Under the pieces are notes generated by a model. It saw nothing but the letters and a program-made list of their open reading frames with translations. It did not search any database and was not told the origin of the DNA. Below are positions 1 to 6,294 of a stretch of 10,395 bases of DNA, piece after piece. The translations under genes were made by a program, and so were the position numbers. The DNA is taken from the NCBI GenBank assembly GCA_004296785.1, contig SCVU01000775.1, forward strand, positions 1 through 10,395, written 5' to 3'. Source of the stretch: Planctomycetota bacterium. Its GTDB lineage: Bacteria > Planctomycetota > UBA1135 > GCA-002686595. Each line of letters begins with the position of its first letter. Position 1 is the stretch's first letter.

Positions 1-339
1 GTGGTCGCGGGACCGAAGGACTCGTCGCGGCGCGCGACGTGGGAAGAGCTCGCGGCCGCCGATCCCGACGCGATCGTGCTCGCGGCGTGCTCGATGTCGA
101 TCGCGCGGACGCAGCGCGAGCTGCACTTGCTGACCGAGCGGCCCGAGTGGGCGCAACTCCGTGCCGTGCGCGACGGCCGGGTCTTCGTCGTCGACGGCAA
201 CGCGGACTTCTCGACGCCCGGCCCGGGGCTCGCACACGGCGCCGAGGTGGTCGCGCGCGCACTGCGCTCGGGCTCGGAGCCGAGCGGCGAGGGTTGGCTG
301 CGAATCGGCACGCCGCCCGCGGCAGTGTCGCTGCGTTAG
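1..339 (+). CDS. Cobalamin-type ABC transporter substrate-binding protein (BtuF-like), C-terminal part
   Basis: This is the C-terminal lobe of a periplasmic class III (TroA/BtuF-type) binding protein, which delivers a corrinoid or metal chelate to an inner-membrane ABC importer. What shows this is the run 'ADPDAIVLAAC', then a 'RPEW..L.AVRDGRVFVVDGNADFSTPGPGL' region and a closing helix 'GAEVVARAL'. The order W-x-L, ADPD-I-hydrophobic, W-x-L-x-A-V-x-x-G-R-V-hydrophobic-D-G and PGP is characteristic of cobalamin-binding proteins. The frame is open from base 1. The GTG at base 1 is more likely an internal valine than a start, because about 110 residues is far short of the usual 250-300 and no signal peptide is present. 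The stop is TAG at 337-339. The next gene starts 18 bases downstream, so the two may be cotranscribed. The family is fairly sure; cobalamin rather than another ligand is inferred. Confidence 0.8.
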   Translation: MVAGPKDSSRRATWEELAAADPDAIVLAACSMSIARTQRELHLLTERPEWAQLRAVRDGRVFVVDGNADFSTPGPGLAHGAEVVARALRSGSEPSGEGWLRIGTPPAAVSLR

Positions 340-357
340 GCGGTAGAGTGACGCGCG

Positions 358-1002
358 ATGCTCCGCGTCGCGCTCCTCGCTCTCCTGGTCACGGCGTGCG
401 CATCGCCGTCGCGCGAGCCGCGCTACGTCGTGCTCACGTCGAACGCGTACATGTGCGGCGCTGCGGACGGCCTCGGTTGCGGCCTCGCGATCGCGCCGAA
501 GCTCGCGGAGATCGATCGGCTCGACGGCGTCGCGTCGAGCGGCGTCTCGTGGGACGGCCGCCTGTTCCGCATCGAGCTCGCGCCGGGTGCCGACGGTGAG
601 CGCGTGGCCGCGGCGGTCGACGCGGTTCTCGAAGGCGAGGCGTGCTGTGTGACGCCGGCCCTGGGCAATGCCGCAGCGCCGGAGCCCGACACGTGGTACG
701 ACGCTCGGCGCATCGTCGAGCTCTCGCGACACGAGGCCGGCGTGATCGCGGCGTGGTTCGCGGAGGAAGTCGCGGCGGAAGTTGCGCTCGACGCGACGGC
801 CGCCGAGAAAACGCACGCGCTGATCCGCGAGCACCTCGAGCGCGCGTTCGAGCGCGCGCATGCGGTTGGAGGCGGCGTGTTCCGATTGCGCGAACAACTG
901 CCGGCCGGCCGCGCCGACTTCGCCGCGCGCTTGGAGTTCCTGCCGCTCGAACTGCGCGCGCGCGTGCTCGCCGTCGTGGACCGCCAGCTCGAGCAGATCT
1001 GA
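358..1002 (+). CDS. Cysteine-containing lipoprotein, possible HMA-like metal-binding fold
   Basis: I do not recognise this 214-residue protein as a named family. A short hydrophobic signal (residues 1-13) ends in a lipobox V11-T12-A13-C14, so it should be a lipoprotein of the periplasm or outer membrane. Mature-part cysteines are C33, C41, C96 and C97. Residues about 40-93 read like a beta-alpha-beta-beta-alpha-beta heavy-metal-associated (HMA) domain: 'GCGLAI', a helix, 'LDGVASSGVSW', a strand 'FRIELAPG', then a helix 'VAAAVDAVL'. However, it has a single Cys at the loop, not the classic CxxC. Residues 115-214 are predicted to be largely helical and charged. The ATG at 358 places the signal exactly at the N-terminus. 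Only a weak purine-rich stretch precedes it. Its position after a binding-protein gene suggests a periplasmic ligand or metal role, which is inference. Its 3' end faces the tRNA gene. Confidence 0.75.
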   Translation: MLRVALLALLVTACASPSREPRYVVLTSNAYMCGAADGLGCGLAIAPKLAEIDRLDGVASSGVSWDGRLFRIELAPGADGERVAAAVDAVLEGEACCVTPALGNAAAPEPDTWYDARRIVELSRHEAGVIAAWFAEEVAAEVALDATAAEKTHALIREHLERAFERAHAVGGGVFRLREQLPAGRADFAARLEFLPLELRARVLAVVDRQLEQI

Positions 1003-1013
1003 AGCAGGCAGGT

Positions 1014-1091
1014 TGGTCGGGGCGACTGGATTTGAACCAGCGACCTCTTGCACCCCAAGCAAGCGCGCTAGCCAGGCTGCGCCACGCCCCG
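1014..1091 (-). tRNA. tRNA-Pro (anticodon GGG), CCA encoded
   Basis: Read on the minus strand, a complete cloverleaf can be folded by eye. The 7-bp acceptor stem pairs CGGGGCG (1091-1085) with CGCCCCG (1024-1018). The D arm is GCGC/GCGC around AGCCTGGCTA. The anticodon arm is CTTGC/GCAAG with loop TTGGGGT, giving anticodon GGG at 1056-1054 followed by G37. The T arm is GCTGG/CCAGT with loop TTCAAAT. A discriminator A (1017) is followed by genomically encoded CCA (1016-1014). Anticodon GGG reads proline CCC codons, which suits this GC-rich genome. The gene is convergent with the lipoprotein gene, whose stop is 11 bases away. No strong T-run terminator is visible after the CCA. Confidence 0.96.
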
Positions 1092-1112
1092 ACCCGGAGA
1101 ATGGGGGCGAAG

Positions 1113-1142
1113 AGTGTATCGGCGTTCGTTCGGAGCCGTCAA
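1113..1142 (-). promoter_or_regulatory. Sigma70-type promoter of the tRNA-Pro gene
   Basis: On the minus strand a -35 box TTGACG (1142-1137; 5 of 6 to TTGACA) and a -10 box TACACT (1118-1113; 4 of 6 to TATAAT) are separated by 18 bases. Transcription starting about 7 bases beyond the -10 would give a 5' leader of roughly 13 bases before the mature tRNA end at 1091. This is the most AT-rich short stretch in the neighbourhood. It accounts for the poor third-position GC of the plus-strand frame across it. Confidence 0.7.
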
Positions 1143-1221
1143 ACTCGTTCGCCGGATGCCGCGCCTCGCCCGACCGCAATCACGCCGCCGGATCTTCGCG
1201 CGCCACAGCCACCGGACCTGG

Positions 1222-1488
1222 ATGCGCTCGATGGCGCTCGCGAGCGCGGGCTGGATGGCGTGGTGGATCTACCTGCTCGCGACGCATTTCGCGCCGCACC
1301 GCGCGCCCGGCTTCTGGGTGCTGACCGCGATCACGACGCTGTTCGCCGCGCCGGGGCTGCTGCTCGCGCTGTGGTGCATGCGCGCGCGCGCCGCGTGGAT
1401 GTTCTTCGCGAGCCTCGCGATCGTCGCCAACGCGAGCCTGCTCGCACTGCCGTGGATCGCGCGGCATTACATCGTCGGCGCGAGCTGA
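1222..1488 (+). CDS. Small three-helix membrane protein, unknown function
   Basis: I do not recognise this 88-residue protein. It has three likely membrane segments, at about residues 5-21 ('MALASAGWMAWWIYLLAT'), 30-53 (proline/glycine-broken, 'TTLFAAPGLLLALW') and 58-78 ('MFFASLAIVANASLLAL'). Short basic loops such as 'CMRARAAW' lie between them. The frame is open upstream to a GTG at 1114, and an ATG at 1156 would add 22 arginine-rich residues. I chose ATG 1222 because the GTG lies inside the tRNA promoter -10 box and third-position GC becomes uniformly high only from about 1183. ATG 1156 is a real alternative. No start has a convincing Shine-Dalgarno sequence. The gene converges on the minus-strand operon. 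Confidence 0.6.
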   Translation: MRSMALASAGWMAWWIYLLATHFAPHRAPGFWVLTAITTLFAAPGLLLALWCMRARAAWMFFASLAIVANASLLALPWIARHYIVGAS

Positions 1489-1503
1489 GCTGCTTCGAGC
1501 GGC

Positions 1504-1545
1504 GCGCTCACTTCGCCGCGCTCACTTCGGCGCTCTCATTTCGGC
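1504..1545. repeat. Three tandem 14-bp units spanning a stop codon
   Basis: Three consecutive 14-base units lie at 1504-1517, 1518-1531 and 1532-1545. Each reads approximately GCGCTCACTTCGGC. Units 1 and 2 differ at one base, units 2 and 3 at two. Unit 3 overlaps the last codons and TGA stop (1538-1536) of the minus-strand membrane-protein gene. The same TCA, which is a stop on the minus strand, recurs at 1522-1524 and 1508-1510. The array fills most of the gap between the two convergent genes and looks like a local duplication of the gene's 3' end. Confidence 0.7.
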
Positions 1546-1925
1546 TGGGCGGCGAGCAACATGCACACGCCGGTGACCGCGGCGCACACGGCGAGCGCGA
1601 CCGACGTCCACGCGAGCTTGCCGTGCCAGCGCCGCAGCGCCGGCTTGCGCAGCACGAACAGTCCGAGCACCGCCGTCGGCACGAACGAGAGCGTCGCGGC
1701 ACGCGCGAGGAACATGTGCACCGGCGTGATCGCGCCCGCGCTCGCCAGGTCGTAGTGCGCGCCGAGCCGGTACGCCTGCCAGATCGTCGCGCCGAGCGCG
1801 AGCACGGTCAGTGCGACGATCGCGATGTGCGCGCGGCGGCGCGCGCGCAGCCCCGTCGCGACGGCCGCGAGCAAGAGCGCCAGCGTCAGCGCGAAGAGCG
1901 CGAAGAACAGCGCGGTCGGGCTCAT
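1536..1925 (-). CDS. Four-helix membrane protein, last gene of the plsY-gpsA cluster
   Basis: This 129-residue integral membrane protein has four likely helices, at about residues 4-24, 31-51, 66-92 and 102-124, and no other recognisable domain. Histidines H33, H70 and H101 each sit near a helix end, in 'RRRAHIAIV', 'ITPVHMFLARA' and 'RRWHGKLAW'. That spacing recalls small haem-binding four-helix proteins (b561-like or DUF420-like), but I cannot confirm it. The start is a GTG-ATG pair at 1928-1923 and I chose the ATG. The gene begins 10 bases after the gpsA stop, so it is probably translated from the same message. Its stop codon lies in a tandem repeat. Function is unknown; a membrane or lipid-associated role is inferred only from position. 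Confidence 0.75.
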   Translation of the reverse strand: MSPTALFFALFALTLALLLAAVATGLRARRRAHIAIVALTVLALGATIWQAYRLGAHYDLASAGAITPVHMFLARAATLSFVPTAVLGLFVLRKPALRRWHGKLAWTSVALAVCAAVTGVCMLLAAQPK

Positions 1926-1935
1926 CACGCGCCGC

Positions 1936-2991
1936 TCAGCCGAGCTCGAGGCCCTGCATCTCCTCGGCCGGCTCGCGCTGCATCAGCTGCAGCACCGCCT
2001 CGCGCGGCGTGAGCCCCTCGAACAGGATCGAGTGCACGGCCTGCGCGATCGGCATGCTGACGCCGCTGTTGTCCGACTCCGGCCCGAACAGCGCCTTCGT
2101 CGTCCACACGCCCTCGGCGACCATGCGCATGCTGGCGAGGATGTCCTGCAGCGATTCGCCGCGGCCGACGCGCTCGCCGACCGCGCGGTTGCGCGAGTGG
2201 CGCGAATAGCAGGTCGTCATCAGATCGCCCATGCCGGCCAGGCCGAAGAAGGTCGCGGCCTGCGCGCCCTGCACGCGGCCGAAGCGCGCCATCTCGACCA
2301 TGCCGCGCGAGATCAGCGCCGCTTTCGCGTTGTCGCCGAGCTCGAGCCCGTCGCAGATGCCCGCGGCGATCGCGATCACGTTCTTCAGCGCGCCCGCGAG
2401 CTCCGCGCCGCGCGGATCGCCGTGCGTGTACACGCGCAGCGTGTCGCCGCCGAACGCCGCCTGCACGCGCCGCGCGAACGCCTCGTCCTTGCTCGCCGCG
2501 ATCAGCGAGGCCGGCTTGCCGCGCGCGACTTCCTCCGCGTGCGTCGGTCCGGTCAGCACGCACAGCGGGCGCTCGCCGATCGTCTGCGCGAGGATCTCGG
2601 TCGGCGTGAGGAACGTCTCGATCTCCAGGCCCTTCGTCGCGCTGACGATCGGCATGTGACCGGGCAGCGCGTCCTCGAAGCGCTCGGCGACGCCGCGCAG
2701 GAACTGCGTCGGCACGACGCTGAGCGCGAGGTCGGCGCCGTGACAGGCCTCGCTCGGATCCGCGCTGAACTCGATCGCGCCGGGCAGCGGCACGCCGGGC
2801 AGGAAGCGCTTGTTCTCGCGCTCGCGCGCGAGGATCTGCGCGTGCGCCGGGTCGTGGCTCCACACGCGCACGCCGATGCGGTTCTTGTGCAGCATCAGCG
2901 CGAGCGCGGTGCCCCAGCCGCCGTCGCCGATGACGACGACGCGCTGCGTCCCCCGCGCCAGCGCCCTGGCCTTGGAATCGGGCTCGCTCAT
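1936..2991 (-). CDS. gpsA: NAD(P)+-dependent glycerol-3-phosphate dehydrogenase
   Basis: GpsA reduces dihydroxyacetone phosphate to sn-glycerol-3-phosphate in the cytoplasm, which supplies the backbone for phospholipids. The 351-residue length is normal. Residues 18-28 form the Rossmann entry 'VVVIGDGGWGT' (family usually GAGxWGT). Other family blocks follow: 'SATKGLE' at 117-123, 'GPTHAEEVARG' at 148-158 (usually GPSxAxEVA), the catalytic lysine K203 in 'ALKNVIAI', 'DNAKAALISRG' at 220-230 and 'FFGLAGMGDLMTTC' at 248-261. The start ATG overlaps the plsY stop as ATGA, and a GAGGGGA Shine-Dalgarno lies seven bases upstream. This overlap implies translational coupling to PlsY, the next enzyme to use its product. 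Nothing appears broken. Confidence 0.97.
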   Translation of the reverse strand: MSEPDSKARALARGTQRVVVIGDGGWGTALALMLHKNRIGVRVWSHDPAHAQILARERENKRFLPGVPLPGAIEFSADPSEACHGADLALSVVPTQFLRGVAERFEDALPGHMPIVSATKGLEIETFLTPTEILAQTIGERPLCVLTGPTHAEEVARGKPASLIAASKDEAFARRVQAAFGGDTLRVYTHGDPRGAELAGALKNVIAIAAGICDGLELGDNAKAALISRGMVEMARFGRVQGAQAATFFGLAGMGDLMTTCYSRHSRNRAVGERVGRGESLQDILASMRMVAEGVWTTKALFGPESDNSGVSMPIAQAVHSILFEGLTPREAVLQLMQREPAEEMQGLELG

Positions 2992-3692
2992 GGATTCGTC
3001 CCCTCGCGCCGGCCGGGCTTGCCGCTGCGCGGCTCGGTGCCGGCGAACATGCGCGCGATGTTCGCGCGGTGGCGGATCACGACGAGCAACGCGAGGCCCG
3101 CCAGGACCCACACGACGCCGTAGTCGTAGTGCGCGTCGCCCGTCGAGATGCGCCACGCGGCGCCGAGCGGGAACAGCGCGCACATCAGCATCGACGCGAG
3201 GCCGACGAAGCCGACGCCGTACTTGACCGCGATCCAGCCGAAGCCGCCGATGACGAACACGAGCGGATCGAGCGCGACGACCATCCCCGAAGTCGTCGCG
3301 ACGGCCTTGCCGCCCTTGAACTTCAGGTAGATCGGCCAGACGTGGCCGACCACCGCCGCGACGCCGCACAGCGCGGCGAACGCGAGCGCACCGGGACCCG
3401 CGTCGGGGCCGTCGTGGAAGCGCGGCGCGATCACCGCGACCGGCAGCCAGCCCTTCGCGAAGTCGAGCACGAACGCGACCACGCCGAGCGGCTTGCCGAG
3501 CACGCGCATCGCGTTCGTCGAGCCGATGTTGCCGCTGCCGATCGTGCGGATGTCGACGCCCTTGAGACCGCGCGCGAGGAGCCACGAGAACGGCACGGCG
3601 CCGAGCAGGTACGACAGCGCGAGCGCCAGCCATTCGGCGCCGTGCGGCGCGCTCAGCGTCGTGCCGAGCGCGAAGGTTCCGTGCGCGGACAT
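2988..3692 (-). CDS. plsY: Acyl-phosphate:glycerol-3-phosphate acyltransferase PlsY
   Basis: PlsY transfers an acyl group from acyl-phosphate to the 1-position of glycerol-3-phosphate, the first committed step of bacterial phosphatidate synthesis, at the inner membrane. Residue numbers are from ATG 3692 (234 aa). The three PlsY signatures are present: 'GSGNIGSTN' at 52-60, 'GHVWPIYLKFKGGKAVAT' at 116-133 and 'RHRANIARMFAGTE' at 207-220. The second block reads GGKAVAT where GGKGVAT is usual. Several hydrophobic segments lie between them, at about 20-40, 68-90, 103-122, 135-155, 160-180 and 190-206. A GTG at 3731 could add 13 residues; I preferred the ATG because the result is closer to family length. 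The 3' end overlaps gpsA by four bases. The PLD-family stop lies 49 bases upstream of the ATG. Confidence 0.96.
   Translation of the reverse strand: MSAHGTFALGTTLSAPHGAEWLALALSYLLGAVPFSWLLARGLKGVDIRTIGSGNIGSTNAMRVLGKPLGVVAFVLDFAKGWLPVAVIAPRFHDGPDAGPGALAFAALCGVAAVVGHVWPIYLKFKGGKAVATTSGMVVALDPLVFVIGGFGWIAVKYGVGFVGLASMLMCALFPLGAAWRISTGDAHYDYGVVWVLAGLALLVVIRHRANIARMFAGTEPRSGKPGRREGTNP
2999..3005 (-). promoter_or_regulatory. Ribosome binding site of gpsA
   Basis: GAGGGGA on the minus strand (3005-2999), seven bases before ATG 2991, lies within the last codons of plsY. It is one of only two clear Shine-Dalgarno sequences in the window. It fixes the gpsA start at the ATGA overlap. Confidence 0.6.
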
Positions 3693-3741
3693 CGCGACGG
3701 CGAGCGTAGCGTTTCCGGCGCGCGCGAGCACGCGGCCCGCG

Positions 3742-4926
3742 CTACTTGCCGCTCTCGTCGCTGACTTTCGGCGCCTCGTACTTCGCGCAGGCGTCGACCG
3801 CGTGCGCGTACGGGCTCGCCCAGCCGTCCTCGAAGAAGCGCTGCAGTCGCGCCGGCAGCGCGCCGCCCGCGACGACGAGCCCGACGTTGCGCGACTGGTA
3901 GAAGTAGTCGCGCTCCCAGTTGCTCGTGCCGAGCCACGCGCGCGCGCCGTCGACGACCATGTACTTCGAGTGGATCGTGCGGGCGAACGAGACGAAGCCG
4001 CCGGACCACGCGGGCAGCGTGACGAGCCGCACCTCGACGTTCGGCAGCACCTCGAGGCTCTGCAGTGCCTCGATCGTGCCCGCGCGCTTGCACCAGTCGG
4101 ACACGAGCAGCCGCACGGTGACGCGGCGACCGGCCGCGCGGCGCAGCGCGCTCTCGAGCTCGTCCCAGTAGCCGAGCTCGCGGTTGCCCGACTTGTACGT
4201 CAGCAACTGCACGCACACGCTCTTCTGCGCGCCGTCGATCTGTGCGACGAGCTTCGGCAGGTCCCACGCGACGCCGGCGGTGTGTTCCTTCGGACTCGCG
4301 ACGAGCTCGACCGCGGCGCCGTCGGCCGTCGTCGCCTGCGCCGCGCTCGCGAGCGGCGCCGGAGCCGCGCGTCCGTGCCCGAGCTCCCAGTCGTGCTCGA
4401 ACACCGCGGCGAGGCCGCGAACGAGCGCCGGATCGTCGAAGCGCGCGCCGAGCTCCTGGATGTGCTCGAGCGAGCGCCAGTCGAAGTTCTGGCTGCCGAG
4501 GTACGCGCTCGTGCCGTCGACGAGCATGTACTTCGCGTGCTGGACGCCGCCGCCGATCTTCGCGTAGTCGATGCGCAGCACGTCGATGCCCTTCGCGGCG
4601 AGGCGATCGAGCGACTCGGGGTACGTCTTGACGAACTTGAGGTCGCCGATGAGCCGCACTTTCACGCCGCGCGCGGCCGCGGCCTCGACGGCGGCGAGGA
4701 TCGGCTCGAGCCGCTTGCCGGGCAGGTTCGACACGTAGAAGTGCGACAGGTCGAGCGAGGACTTCGCGCCGGCGATCATCGCGAGCCACACGTCGGCCGC
4801 CTCGGGAATGTCCGCGTGATCGAGCGTCGTTTCGATCGGAGCGGTCTCGACGAGCTCGAGCACGCGCGGCGGGCTCGGCGCCTGCGCGGCGGCCGCGAGC
4901 AGCAGGAACGAGAGTGCGAGCCCCAT
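3742..4926 (-). CDS. Secreted phospholipase D-superfamily protein, PLD3/PLD4-like
   Basis: This 394-residue protein has a signal peptide (residues 1-16, cleavage likely after 'AAAAQA') and two complete HKD half-sites. The first is H130-x-K132-x4-D137 in 'HAKYMLVDG', followed by 'YLGSQNFDWRSL'. The second is H319-x-K321-x4-D326 in 'HSKYMVVDG', followed by 'LGTSNWERDYF'. Such enzymes use the paired histidines to cleave or transfer phosphodiesters in lipids or nucleic acids. The blocks 'WLAMIAGAKSSLDLSHFY' (47-64), 'DWRSLEHIQELG', 'VRLLVSDW' and 'GTSNWERDYF...VGLVV', and the end 'FFEDGWASPYAH', resemble animal PLD3/PLD4 and poxvirus K4 more than bacterial cardiolipin synthases. This resemblance is from memory. 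It starts 4 bases after the thioesterase stop, without a clear Shine-Dalgarno. It should act in the periplasm or outside the cell. Substrate is unknown: periplasmic lipid or DNA are both possible. Confidence 0.92.
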   Translation of the reverse strand: MGLALSFLLLAAAAQAPSPPRVLELVETAPIETTLDHADIPEAADVWLAMIAGAKSSLDLSHFYVSNLPGKRLEPILAAVEAAAARGVKVRLIGDLKFVKTYPESLDRLAAKGIDVLRIDYAKIGGGVQHAKYMLVDGTSAYLGSQNFDWRSLEHIQELGARFDDPALVRGLAAVFEHDWELGHGRAAPAPLASAAQATTADGAAVELVASPKEHTAGVAWDLPKLVAQIDGAQKSVCVQLLTYKSGNRELGYWDELESALRRAAGRRVTVRLLVSDWCKRAGTIEALQSLEVLPNVEVRLVTLPAWSGGFVSFARTIHSKYMVVDGARAWLGTSNWERDYFYQSRNVGLVVAGGALPARLQRFFEDGWASPYAHAVDACAKYEAPKVSDESGK

Positions 4927-4930
4927 CGCG

Positions 4931-5395
4931 CTACCAGCGGTGATACGCCGGATGTCCTTCCTTGACCGCGACGAACGTGCCCTTGCACGTCGCCGTCACG
5001 ACGCCGCCCGACGACAGCGTGCCCTCCACCACCGCGCGATCCGCGCCCGACTCGACGACCTTCGCGACGAGCCGCACCGGTTGATTCATCGGCGTCGGCC
5101 GCTTGAGCTTCACGTGGTACTCCGCCGTCACCGTGCACGGCGGCGTCGCGGCGCCGCTCTTCTGCATCAAGTGGTACGCGGCCGTCCAGTTCAGGTGGCA
5201 GTCGAGCAGCGCGCCGCAGATCCCGCCGTTCAGCACGTTCTCGAACGCCTCGTGGTGCGCCTGCGGCATCCAGTCGGCGACGACCTCGTCGCCCTGCGGC
5301 ACGCTCTTGATGCGCAGTCCCTGCTCGTTCGACGGCCCGCAGCCGAAGCAGCGGTTGTGCGGCGCGTAGCGATCCTGCAGTCCTTGTGAGCTCAT
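4931..5395 (-). CDS. PaaI-type hotdog-fold thioesterase-like protein
   Basis: The 154 residues match the PaaI/hotdog group, whose members hydrolyse acyl-CoA or acyl-carrier thioesters as oligomers in the cytoplasm. An N-terminal 'NRCFGCGPSNEQGLRIKS' block (C16, C19) leads to the hotdog helix 'VLNGGICGALLDCHLNWTAA' at 54-73. Strands 'VTAEYHVKLKRPTP' (89-102) and 'VRLVAKVVE' follow, and the protein ends in 'GHPAYHRW'. The usual HGG of the active-site loop is N56-G57-G58, and D65 is kept. The length is normal. It starts 42 bases after the methyltransferase stop and ends 4 bases before the PLD-family start, so translation with that gene is probably linked. A role in supplying or removing acyl groups near PlsY is attractive but unproven. 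Confidence 0.88.
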   Translation of the reverse strand: MSSQGLQDRYAPHNRCFGCGPSNEQGLRIKSVPQGDEVVADWMPQAHHEAFENVLNGGICGALLDCHLNWTAAYHLMQKSGAATPPCTVTAEYHVKLKRPTPMNQPVRLVAKVVESGADRAVVEGTLSSGGVVTATCKGTFVAVKEGHPAYHRW

Positions 5396-5437
5396 GGCGA
5401 GTGCTTCGAGGGAGGCGACGACGTTAGCACGCGCACA

Positions 5438-6262
5438 TCAAGCGCGCGTCGCGATCGTGCCCGTCACGATCGGCGAGAAGAACATCGCGTCGGGGTCGCG
5501 CTCGCGCTCGCTCCACTCGCGCAGGAACAGCTCGCGCTCGGCGGCGGTCATCAGCCCGTCGTCGAGCATCTTCTGCGAGTAGTGCGGGAAGAACGCGCCG
5601 GCCCAGCGGAACGCCGGCGATTCCGGCCCGCCGCACAGGACGCGCGGCACGTGCTCGACCGGGCGCAGCCCGGCCTCGCGCAGATGGCGCGGCAGGTGCC
5701 CCATCACGAACGTGTTGCCGCCGGCGCGCGCGTACCACGCGCGCGTCGCGCGGATCGACGCGCGGAAGCCCGGGCTCTCGGGAAAGACCGAGATCCCCTC
5801 GTGGTTGTAGTCGTGCACGACGAGCCGACCGCCCGGCACGAGCGCGCGCGCGAGGTTCGCGAGCACGCGCGCGGGCTCGGGCACGAACGAGAGCACCCAG
5901 CGCATGTAGACGACGTCGAACGCGCCGGCTTCGAGCGCGCCGGCACCGAACTCGAGCTGTTCGAGCTTCGCGATGCGGAACTCGACGTTCGACCAGCGCC
6001 GCTCCGCGTTGCGCTGCTCGTGCACCGCGCGCCAGCGCTCGGCCTCGTCGAGCGCGAGCACGCGCCCGCGATCGCCGACGAGCTCGCGGATCAGCGCGGT
6101 CGCGAAGCCCGGCCCCGCGCCCGCGTCGAGCACGCGCGCGCCGGCGCGCACGCCGGCCTTCTCGAGCAGCTCGCGCGTGGGGCCCGACCAGACCTCGTGC
6201 TGGAAACCGAGTCGCGCGAGCTCGTGATCGTTGGCGCCGAGGATGTAGTTCTGTTCGCCCAT
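5438..6262 (-). CDS. Class I SAM-dependent methyltransferase
   Basis: The 274-residue protein has the class I Rossmann methyltransferase core. Motif I is 'VLDAGAGPGFAT' at 44-55, the acidic end of strand 2 is in 'VLALDEAE' (D72), the post-motif region is 'FDVVYMRWVLSF' at 115-126, and 'LVPGGRLVVHDYNHEG' lies at 141-156. The N-terminal 'YILGANDHELARLGFQHEVW' is the substrate-side lead often seen in UbiE-like small-molecule or lipid methyltransferases. The substrate cannot be told from sequence. ATG 6262 leaves a 71-base divergent gap to the CDF transporter gene. No Shine-Dalgarno is visible. It heads the six-gene minus-strand run; the 42-base gap to the next gene could allow an internal promoter, and a weak TAACGT sits there. 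Confidence 0.92.
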   Translation of the reverse strand: MGEQNYILGANDHELARLGFQHEVWSGPTRELLEKAGVRAGARVLDAGAGPGFATALIRELVGDRGRVLALDEAERWRAVHEQRNAERRWSNVEFRIAKLEQLEFGAGALEAGAFDVVYMRWVLSFVPEPARVLANLARALVPGGRLVVHDYNHEGISVFPESPGFRASIRATRAWYARAGGNTFVMGHLPRHLREAGLRPVEHVPRVLCGGPESPAFRWAGAFFPHYSQKMLDDGLMTAAERELFLREWSERERDPDAMFFSPIVTGTIATRA

Positions 6263-6294
6263 GGACAGCCGCGCAGCGTAACGACCGCCGGGCC

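Noticed and set aside
1114..1221. GTG 1114 as start of the small membrane protein
   Set aside because: The GTG lies in the -10 box of the tRNA promoter, and third-position GC is low until about 1183.
642..2012. 456-codon plus-strand frame crossing the lipoprotein gene, the tRNA and the convergent gap
   Set aside because: It reads through a tRNA gene and antisense to two real genes, with no recognisable domain.
1825..3123. Long plus-strand frame opposite gpsA, with a similar one at 3493-4965 opposite the PLD-like gene
   Set aside because: Antisense shadows of GC-rich genes; sequence is R/A/D-biased without motifs.
1936..3633. gpsA as a 565-residue protein with a long N-terminal extension
   Set aside because: The extra part is an out-of-frame reading of plsY. 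GpsA has a proper ATG at 2991 with a Shine-Dalgarno and normal length.
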